DNA from: G001797105 sp964528155
Lineage (GTDB): Bacteria > Chloroflexota > Anaerolineae > Anaerolineales > E44-bin32
NCBI GenBank assembly: GCA_964528155.1
Contig: CAZGRL010000206.1
Span: 1 to 5,525, forward strand
Direction: 5' to 3'
DNA: 5,525 nucleotides
Part shown: positions 1 to 4,124 of the stretch, piece by piece
How positions within the stretch are numbered: position 1 is the stretch's first letter
How the letters are laid out: every line of letters starts with the position of its first letter
Notes under the pieces: model-generated
The model's input: the letters and a program-made list of their open reading frames with translations, nothing else
Databases searched by the model: none
Told to the model about the DNA's origin: nothing
Made by a program: the position numbers and the translations under genes

Positions 1-1072
1 CGGAGAACTGGTCAATATTGTTTTGATCTACCATTATCGAGAAGATTGGTAGGTGTCCGATCGAGAGGCCGAATTTCACCTTCTCGTACAATATCATTGC
101 TCCATAGAAACCATGGTTGAAGCACTCGTCTACGTTAATGGCCCCATACCCCGCCCTAATACCTGCCGCTCCTGGCTCCGAAAGGTCAAATCCAGTCCAC
201 TGCACATCACCTGGTTTGTACCCCAGTTCCTCCAGGGCCATGGCCCCAGCGGGTGTGCTCACGGAACCGAGGCACACTATTGCATCAACGTCAGGGGTTG
301 TCATCAAGTAGCTCTTGATCATGTCTAGGTTCTTTGGGAGATCCATTGAGGTTTCAAGGATATCATCAGTGACGTAGCTGATCCCCGCATCATCTAGAGC
401 CCTGAGAAAACCTTGGCGTCGGTCCGTCGCATATTCCGTGATCATCTCCGCGAAGAACTTGATCTTCACATCATTTACTAGCCCTGCGGCCTTGTATTTC
501 TCGGCATTGTACGTACCTGAAATGTAGCCTTGAGCTTCAAAGTCAAGCCCTGTAGAAGGAATCTGTTGTGGAGTAAACTCGTGCGCTCGCATGGCGGCCG
601 TGACTATCGGGATGCCTTTGTCAAGGCCCTCTTGGAGCAAGGGAGTGGTTCCTTCCAGATCATAAGAGAGCACCAGTAGCCCGTCTACTCCTTCAGTAAT
701 CGCAGTGTCCACAAGCTGCATCGTCTTTGCATGGTCTCCCCCACCAAAGCGCGTCTCACCCTCCACCTCTGCTCCGAGTGTCTCCATTGCTGCATTCCAC
801 CCACTGATCACTTTCGCTTCCCACTCCGACTCGGGGCCTAGGTGAGATACGAACACGAAATGCCATTTCTTGTTCTGTGTCTCTTCCTGCGCTACTACTT
901 CCTGCGCTGCTACTTCCTGCGCTGCTACTTCCTGCGTCGCTACTTCCTGCGCTCCTACTTCCTGTATCTCTCCTTGCTCTCCTACTTCTGCCCTGCCACA
1001 AGAGCATAGAGGTATCACCAACGCAGCACATAGCAACAAACTGAGCCCGTGCGACAAGATCTTGCCTTTCAT
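1..1072 (-). CDS. Lipid-anchored sugar-binding protein of an ABC transporter (C-terminus outside window)
   Basis: The frame is open from ATG at 1072 to the window edge: 357 codons, no stop, C-terminus missing. Residues 1-24 form a lipoprotein signal peptide (K2, K4, then a hydrophobic run) ending in the lipobox L-C-S-C, with C25 the probable lipidated cysteine. Residues 36-64 are a pentapeptide-repeat linker. From about residue 69 the sequence resembles the periplasmic-binding fold of ribose-type sugar-binding proteins: a first strand KWHFVFVSHLG, GWNAAMETLGAEVE, then EGVDGLLVLSYD and KGIPIVTAA, and in the second lobe FLRALDDAGI, DVDAIVCLGS and QWTGFDLSEPG. By family it captures a sugar or related small molecule outside the membrane for an ABC permease, which should lie further left. 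The start is set by a strong Shine-Dalgarno site. Its promoter carries the same operator as the GntR operon at the other end of the window, which implies co-regulation. The ligand cannot be read from sequence. Family assignment is firm; substrate unknown. Confidence 0.88.
   Translation of the reverse strand, partial: MKGKILSHGLSLLLCAALVIPLCSCGRAEVGEQGEIQEVGAQEVATQEVAAQEVAAQEVVAQEETQNKKWHFVFVSHLGPESEWEAKVISGWNAAMETLGAEVEGETRFGGGDHAKTMQLVDTAITEGVDGLLVLSYDLEGTTPLLQEGLDKGIPIVTAAMRAHEFTPQQIPSTGLDFEAQGYISGTYNAEKYKAAGLVNDVKIKFFAEMITEYATDRRQGFLRALDDAGISYVTDDILETSMDLPKNLDMIKSYLMTTPDVDAIVCLGSVSTPAGAMALEELGYKPGDVQWTGFDLSEPGAAGIRAGYGAINVDECFNHGFYGAMILYEKVKFGLSIGHLPIFSIMVDQNNIDQFS
886..960 (-). repeat. 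Five tandem 15-bp repeats coding an (A/T)QEV(A/V) linker
   Basis: On the plus strand the unit is CCTGCGCTGCTACTT. Five full copies stand end to end at 886-900, 901-915, 916-930, 931-945 and 946-960, differing by one or two bases, with a partial copy after 960. On the coding strand each unit gives a five-residue block of the type AQEVA, so the frame is always kept. The repeats fall between the lipidated cysteine and the folded binding domain, where they would act as an acidic, Ala/Glu-rich spacer. Copy number probably varies between strains, since 15-bp units change length without breaking the frame. Confidence 0.93.
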
Positions 1073-1077
1073 TTCCG

Positions 1078-1085
1078 TCCTCCTT
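1078..1085 (-). promoter_or_regulatory. Ribosome binding site of the sugar-binding protein
   Basis: The minus strand reads AAGGAGGA five bases before the ATG at 1072. This near-perfect Shine-Dalgarno sequence fixes the start codon. Confidence 0.9.
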
Positions 1086-1105
1086 AGCCCATCATCTTTG
1101 CTTCA

Positions 1106-1123
1106 ACCGGGAGCGGTCCCGGT
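1106..1123 (-). other. Hairpin in the 5' leader of the binding-protein mRNA
   Basis: ACCGGGA (1106-1112) and TCCCGGT (1117-1123) are a perfect 7-bp inverted repeat around a 4-base loop. It lies about 20 bases upstream of the Shine-Dalgarno site, inside the predicted leader of about 113 nt. No U-run follows it on the transcript strand, so it does not look like an intrinsic terminator. It could protect the mRNA or tune translation; the role is inferred only. Confidence 0.5.
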
Positions 1124-1155
1124 CATCACGCGGGTCCATGTGCGTGCAAGATCAA

Positions 1156-1168
1156 TGTCTGATAGACA
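1156..1168. repeat. Small perfect palindrome downstream of the binding-protein promoter
   Basis: TGTCT-GAT-AGACA is a perfect 5-bp inverted repeat with a 3-base centre. It lies 6 bp beyond the operator on the transcribed side, roughly +17 to +29 of the predicted transcript. It may be an accessory protein site or a small leader hairpin. No equivalent is seen at the GntR promoter, so a shared regulatory role is not supported. Confidence 0.3.
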
Positions 1169-1174
1169 GTGTAT

Positions 1175-1194
1175 GATGTCGGTTGTATGTCATC
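1175..1194 (-). promoter_or_regulatory. Operator A, matching operator B at 3332-3351
   Basis: The minus strand reads GATGACATACAACCGACATC, which equals the site before the GntR gene at 19 of 20 bases. Its first three bases overlap the -10 box and it covers the predicted start of transcription. It contains GACAT twice, 11 bp apart, and an imperfect dyad GATGNCA...(T/C)GNCATC. Dyad sites of about this length overlapping a promoter suit a FadR-type GntR dimer acting as a repressor. The binding protein is inferred to be the regulator at 3377-4093. Confidence 0.75.
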
Positions 1195-1220
1195 GTATAT
1201 CCGATCTTCCCAGACGTCAA
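1192..1220 (-). promoter_or_regulatory. Promoter of the sugar-binding protein gene
   Basis: The -35 box TTGACG (1220-1215), a 17-bp spacer and the -10 box TACGAT (1197-1192) form a good sigma70-like promoter. Transcription should begin near 1185, giving a leader of about 113 nt. The layout is identical to the promoter at 3306-3334, including where the operator falls. The probable end of the IS-derived DNA lies only about 10 bp upstream of the -35 box. Confidence 0.75.
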
Positions 1221-1285
1221 GAGGCTGTATGTGTTCAAGACATAAGGGACGGAAAGGCAGCGGGGGCCAAGTTGGGGAACCGCTC

Positions 1286-2106
1286 TCAGAGATAGCGTGC
1301 CGGAGCCATCCTGCCAAGGGAGTGGTATGGGCGGATGGTGTTGCGGACGTGCTCCCAGCGAAAGAGCGCCTGGATCAGGCTGGCCAGGCCAAGGCTGCCC
1401 TGGTAGTAGGCGTAGAGCTCTTCCTTGAGGGTGCCCTGAGCCCGCTCGACATGCCCGTTGAGTTTGGGGGAGCGGGGAGGGAGCACAAACATGTGGATCT
1501 TCCACTCAGCGCAGGCTTGCTCGAAGCCGGCCTGGAATTCGCCGCCTCCGTCCACCTGGATAGCTTTCACCGGAAGCGGCATGCGCTCGACCAATCGTTC
1601 CAAGAATTGCTTGGCCGAGGCCGCCGTGGCTCGGCTGTGGGCTTCCCCCACGTCGCAACGCGAGATCACATCCCGCGCGGCGTACCGCTTGATGATTACT
1701 CGGGGGAACGGATGCACTTCCACCGTGTCTAGCTGTATCAGATCCCCGGCCTTTGCCACCTCGCACACTCCCGGCTTACGGATGGCGTAGGCCCGTTTCC
1801 GCCNNNNNNNNNNCCACCGCCGTGTCACCCGCACCACCCTCCGCTCTGGCTCGACAAGGAAGCCCCGATCCTTTCGGTGCTTCAGGATTCGCCCACCGTC
1901 GAGATCGACACCATCTCCCTGTCCTCCCGCCGAAGTGGTGCCAGGTTGTCTATCCCCCACGCATGGCGGGTGCCCTGCAGGCGGCGCACCGGCATTGCCC
2001 GATCCGCCCCCCACCGCCGCTGGCGCACCCGCCTCGGCCGCCGGCTCCGCTCCACCAATCCATGCAGCCCTTCTGGCCTCAGCCTCCTCTCCCAGCCAAA
2101 CAGCAT
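1286..2106 (-). pseudogene. Broken IS481-like DDE transposase (frameshifted, N-terminally truncated)
   Basis: Two minus-strand frames together make one transposase. The first (2106 to 1882) holds the end of the helix-turn-helix region (LFGWERRLRPEGLHGLVERS, then SRRPRR) and WGIDNLAPL...VSISTVG. The second frame (1894 to the stop at 1286-1288) resumes with GRILKHRKDRGF and carries the integrase core. The core acids are visible: Asp in LIQLDTVEV (codon at 1729), Asp in QVDGGGEF (1552) and Glu in NGHVERAQ (1447), with 34 residues between the last two. The break matches loss of one base in the GTGGG[N]CGAATC stretch near 1892-1894. In-frame TAG directly precedes codon 2106, and the first part of the HTH domain is missing or lies in another frame. 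The protein would not be made intact, so the element is dead on its own. The ten Ns at 1804-1813 fall inside this gene. Confidence 0.85.
1804..1813. other. Run of ten N
   Basis: Ten undetermined bases lie within the transposase pseudogene. The reading frame continues across them (...RVTRRW, then RKRAYAIRKP...) at a spacing that fits the family, so the true gap is probably close to ten bases or differs by a multiple of three. Confidence 0.99.
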
Positions 2107-2127
2107 CTAGTCTGTACTGTTTCGCAA

Positions 2128-2138
2128 AGGTGTTGACA
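2128..2138 (+). repeat. Left terminal inverted repeat of element 2
   Basis: AGGTGTTGACA is the exact reverse complement of the sequence at 2963-2973. Similarity continues weakly inward, with GATC found just inside both ends. The repeat contains TTGACA, a consensus -35 box, as often seen at IS ends. Confidence 0.8.
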
Positions 2139-2162
2139 GTGATCGAGGGTCATGTGCTGTAT
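2133..2162 (+). promoter_or_regulatory. Possible promoter of the element 2 transposase
   Basis: TTGACA (2133-2138) lies within the terminal repeat and is followed after 18 bp by CTGTAT (2157-2162). The distance to the transposase ATG is suitable. The -10 box is weak, so this is tentative. Confidence 0.4.
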
Positions 2163-2831
2163 CCTTCCTGTTGGACAGCAGGGAGGAGCGCCCATGACCC
2201 TCGAAGACAGCATACACGCGTTTCGCCTACGCGTCATGGCGCGGGCGCAGGAGCTCGACAACATCGCCAAAGCCTGCCGCGAATTCGGTATCTCCCGGAC
2301 GCTCTTCCACCGTTGGCGGCACCGCTACATGGCCTACGGAGCGGACGGGTCGCATCCCCGCCGCCAAGGGCCACGTCGGGGACGTCCCCCGCTGCTCAGC
2401 CTCCAGGACGAGCGCGCGATCCTGGCGCTGGCGCTGGCTTGGCCGACCTGGGGCCCGGCTCAGCTGTCCGACCAATTGCGCCGTCCCGAACACGGCGGCC
2501 TCCGGGTAGTACCCAGTACGATTTACCGGCTGCTCTGCCGGAGAGGCCTGCAAACGCGCTGGGAGCGCCTGGCCGTGCTCGAGGCGCACAGCGCCCAGGC
2601 GGCGGGGTCCTGACCGATCAAGGCAACGAATACAGAGGAGCCTTCGACAGGGTCTGCGCCGAAAGACGCATCCGGCACACCCGCACCAAGCCGCGGCATG
2701 CCTGGACCAACGGGTTTGTGGAACGGCTGCAGGGTACGATCCTCAGCGAACTGTGGCGGATCGAATTCCGCCGACGCTTCTTCACCAGCGCAGTAGCCAT
2801 GCAGACCGCCCTCGATCACTACCTGGACTTC

Positions 2832-2855
2832 CCTGGACTGCCCGCCAGGGCAGGC
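2832..2855 (+). repeat. 24-bp in-frame insertion with a perfect hairpin
   Basis: In this family the transposase C-terminus normally runs Tyr-Leu-x-Phe/Trp-Tyr-Asn, then RRSHQGY. Here eight extra residues, PGLPARAG, split YLDF from YNHRRSHQGY. The inserted bases contain CTGCCC-GCCA-GGGCAG (2838-2853), a perfect 6-bp stem with a 4-base loop. CCTGGACT also occurs twice at the left junction (2822-2829 and 2832-2839), hinting at slippage or a duplication on insertion. Confidence 0.6.
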
Positions 2856-2962
2856 TACAACCACCGCCGTTCCCATCAAGGATACAGAACCCGGGGCCGA
2901 ACGCCCGGTGAGATCTTCTTCACCCAGGGAGGCAAACGTGACAAGCGAACGCGAGATCAAAG

Positions 2963-2973
2963 TGTCAACACCT
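2963..2973 (-). repeat. Right terminal inverted repeat of element 2
   Basis: TGTCAACACCT is the exact reverse complement of 2128-2138 and marks the right end of the element. The transposase remnant reads through it and stops nine bases beyond. Confidence 0.8.
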
Positions 2974-2984
2974 ATCCGGTATAG

Positions 2985-3305
2985 GACAATCTAGTGGGTC
3001 GGCCGCAGCTATTCGGCTGTCACCTGGCTGCTCCGGCCCTTGGCCGGCTGTGCCATCCGGGTCCTCACCCAGCGCAGGCGCTCCGCCGCCTTCACCGACA
3101 ATTCAATCGGCCCACATCGGGCCACACAGTGGAAGAAGCGAGGATACTACAGCCGGCGCATCGAGGCCCTCTCCTTGACTGGTGTCCCAAACCCAAGGAT
3201 GAATCCGATGCGCTCTTCGCGCCAGGGCGACTGTCTCAACTGTGTCTGACCGCAATCAAGGGGACCTCCTTGTTCCGCGGGATCGGCAGGAAGGGAATCT
3301 GGGCA
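2985..3305. other. Stretch of about 320 bp without a convincing gene; possible remnant of element 1
   Basis: Open frames here (for example 2994-3347 plus and 3147-3392 minus) have no recognisable domain. The one hint of origin is on the minus strand. Between about 3125 and 3012 a frame reads PIELSVKAAERLRWVRTRM and ends at TAG 3011-3009. This resembles the extreme N-terminus (LS.KA..RL.W) of transposases like that of element 1. If so, element 1 once extended across element 2 to somewhere beyond 3100. I found no inverted repeat to close it, and the match is short. The last few dozen bases before 3306 probably belong to the resident promoter region. Confidence 0.3.
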
Positions 3306-3334
3306 TTGACTAGGCCCCGCCAGGGATGTAAGAT
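3306..3334 (+). promoter_or_regulatory. Promoter of the GntR, SHMT-like, FGGY kinase operon
   Basis: TTGACT (3306-3311), a 17-bp spacer and TAAGAT (3329-3334) form a good sigma70-like promoter. Transcription should start near 3341, about 36 bases before the GTG start at 3377. The layout copies the promoter of the sugar-binding gene on the other side of the IS region. Confidence 0.78.
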
Positions 3335-3351
3335 GACATACAACTGACATC
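3332..3351 (+). promoter_or_regulatory. Operator B, overlapping the -10 box of the GntR operon
   Basis: GATGACATACAACTGACATC overlaps the last three bases of the -10 box and spans the predicted start of transcription. A bound protein would therefore block RNA polymerase. It differs from operator A by a single base. The imperfect dyad GATGACA...TGACATC mismatches only at its fourth position from the inner end. Its place before the regulator gene implies autoregulation. Confidence 0.78.
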
Positions 3352-3365
3352 CGACGTGCCTTCTT

Positions 3366-3371
3366 GGGAGG
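3366..3371 (+). promoter_or_regulatory. Ribosome binding site that sets the GntR start at 3377
   Basis: GGGAGG stands five bases before GTG 3377. The alternative in-frame GTG at 3356 lies upstream of this site, has no Shine-Dalgarno sequence and would start almost on the operator, so 3377 is preferred. Confidence 0.75.
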
Positions 3372-3376
3372 TTTCA

Positions 3377-4093
3377 GTGAACACAGAGCCAATTGTGCGA
3401 AAGCGGGTATCTATTGAAGTGGCAGAACGCATTTTGCGGCTGTGTCGGGAATCGAAGCTAGCCGCTGGCGATCGTTTGCCAACTGAGCATGAGCTTGCGA
3501 GAGTGCTCGGCGTGAGCCGAACGTCTATCCGGGAGGCAGAGAAATCCCTTGCTGCAAAGGGTGTCCTGGAGATCAGAAGGGGCGTGGGGACCTTTGTCCT
3601 AGATAGCCGGGGAGGACCGCTGCGTCATTTCGGTGCTCTCCCTGAAGCTGAAGTGGACAGGCTTTCTCGAGACATAGCCGAGTTGCGCCACATTCTCGAG
3701 CCAGAAATAGCGCGACTTGCGGCGATACGGCGGAGTGAAGAGGACCTGATTGAACTAGAACGGTGCGTGGATGCAATCAACGTGGCTGTTACACAAGGAC
3801 GGGGCCGTCCTCCTGAAGATATGGGATTCCACGTCGCCCTGGCAAGATCAACACTCAACAGCGCTCTGGTGGATATTTCAGTACTACTCGAGCCATACTA
3901 TGAACTATCCACTATGCTACCAAACATGTCAGATGTGCGCGCGCACAGTTCGATATACGAAGCCGTCAAGTATCGAGATCCCAATGGAGCGGCATTGGCG
4001 ATGCAGGATCACTTGAGAGATGTTGAGCAGAGGAAATTCGGCGCGCAAATTGATCTAGAGAGAGNNNNNNNNNNGCGGCAGATAGCTGAATGA
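3377..4093 (+). CDS. GntR-family transcriptional regulator, FadR subfamily with FCD domain
   Basis: This 238-residue protein has the usual length for the FadR subfamily. Residues about 10-75 are the winged helix-turn-helix: VAERILRLCRESKLAAGDRLPTE is split between helix 1 and the turn, and the recognition region ELARVLGVSRTSIREAEKSL is followed by the wing RRGVGTFV. Residues about 95-218 are the all-helical FCD ligand-binding domain. Probable metal or ligand residues are D148 and H152 (in DMGFH), H190 (in AHSSIYEAV) and H212 (in DHLRD). Family members usually repress sugar-acid, amino-acid or organic-acid catabolic genes until the substrate binds the FCD domain. Matching operators at its own promoter and at the sugar-binding gene make it the likely local repressor. 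It is followed after 31 bp by the SHMT-like gene, suggesting one transcript. Ten Ns near the C-terminus (4065-4074) leave a few residues unknown; the frame still reaches a sensible stop. Confidence 0.9.
   Translation: MNTEPIVRKRVSIEVAERILRLCRESKLAAGDRLPTEHELARVLGVSRTSIREAEKSLAAKGVLEIRRGVGTFVLDSRGGPLRHFGALPEAEVDRLSRDIAELRHILEPEIARLAAIRRSEEDLIELERCVDAINVAVTQGRGRPPEDMGFHVALARSTLNSALVDISVLLEPYYELSTMLPNMSDVRAHSSIYEAVKYRDPNGAALAMQDHLRDVEQRKFGAQIDLERXXXXRQIAE
4065..4074. other. Run of ten N
   Basis: Ten undetermined bases lie near the 3' end of the GntR gene. The frame continues to TGA at 4091-4093, so the C-terminal residues are slightly uncertain, but the DNA-binding and main FCD parts are unaffected. 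Confidence 0.99.
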
Positions 4094-4124
4094 TCGGTCA
4101 CCAGCACTACGGGGGCTGAACGCA

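Larger units (their letters stand above)
1230..2127 (-). mobile_element. Remnant of an IS481-like insertion sequence (element 1)
   Basis: This GC-rich block carries a decayed DDE transposase on the minus strand. Its downstream end probably lies near 1230-1232, where the sequence TGTTCAAGACATAAGGGAC (1232-1250) begins with the TGT typical of IS ends and the sequence character changes to that of the resident promoter. I could not find a convincing matching inverted repeat upstream. The transposase N-terminus is cut off next to the terminal repeat of element 2 at 2128, so element 2 either inserted into this one or removed its 5' part. Outer boundaries are estimates. Confidence 0.6.
2128..2973 (+). 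mobile_element. IS481-family insertion sequence, internally deleted (element 2)
   Basis: The element is bounded by perfect 11-bp inverted repeats, AGGTGTTGACA at 2128-2138 and TGTCAACACCT at 2963-2973, and encloses a transposase in two fragments on the plus strand. At 846 bp it is shorter than usual for the family (about 1 kb or more), which fits the loss of the middle of the transposase. No target duplication is evident: the left flank reads GCAAA and the right flank TATCC. It points opposite to element 1 and sits directly against that element's truncated end. Confidence 0.8.
2194..2984 (+). pseudogene. Broken IS481-family transposase with central deletion
   Basis: The reading starts at ATG 2194, behind GGGAGGAG. 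The first fragment (139 codons, stop at 2611-2613) has the helix-turn-helix NIAKACREFGISRTLFHRW (residues 23-41) and the linker block WGPAQLSDQLRRPE...STIYRLLCRRGLQTRWERLAV. It stops after LEAHSA. From 2607 another frame continues with VLTDQGNEYRGAFD (catalytic Asp codon at 2616), RHTRTKPRHAWTNGFVERLQ (catalytic Glu codon at 2721, 34 residues between them) and a C-terminal HQGYRTRGRTPGEIFF. The first catalytic Asp and its surroundings, roughly 80-100 residues by comparison with the family layout, are absent, and the frames do not match across the junction near 2600-2610. The second frame also reads through the right terminal repeat to TAG at 2982-2984. The enzyme is certainly inactive. Confidence 0.87.

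Noticed and set aside
53..328. A 91-codon plus-strand frame
   Set aside because: It lies wholly antisense to the conserved second lobe of the sugar-binding protein and shows no domain of its own.
886..960. A short CRISPR-like array
   Set aside because: The 15-bp units are contiguous with no spacers and keep a protein frame, so they are a coding tandem repeat.
1106..1123. An intrinsic terminator
   Set aside because: The hairpin is strong but has no U-run after it on either strand, and it lies inside a leader just before a ribosome binding site.
870..1295. A 141-codon plus-strand frame with many Thr-Ser-Cys repeats
   Set aside because: It is the antisense of the pentapeptide-coding repeats and signal peptide of the sugar-binding protein, which has better start, ribosome site and family evidence.
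1935..2984. A 349-codon plus-strand open frame
   Set aside because: Only its end (from about 2607) is real transposase sequence. The first two thirds cross the opposite-strand element 1 remnant and the out-of-frame N-terminal part of element 2, giving Pro/Ala-rich shadow sequence.
1230..3300. Target-site duplications around the IS elements
   Set aside because: Bases next to 2128 and 2973 do not match, and no repeat of the sequence near 1220-1230 was found at 3000-3300.
2994..3347. A 117-codon plus-strand frame running up to the GntR promoter
   Set aside because: No recognisable motif, no ribosome site, and it runs through the promoter and operator. Another frame in the same stretch is equally open, as expected by chance in GC-rich DNA.
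3356..3376. GTG at 3356 as the start of the GntR protein
   Set aside because: It precedes the ribosome binding site at 3366-3371 and would add seven residues not expected for the family; GTG 3377 is correctly spaced.
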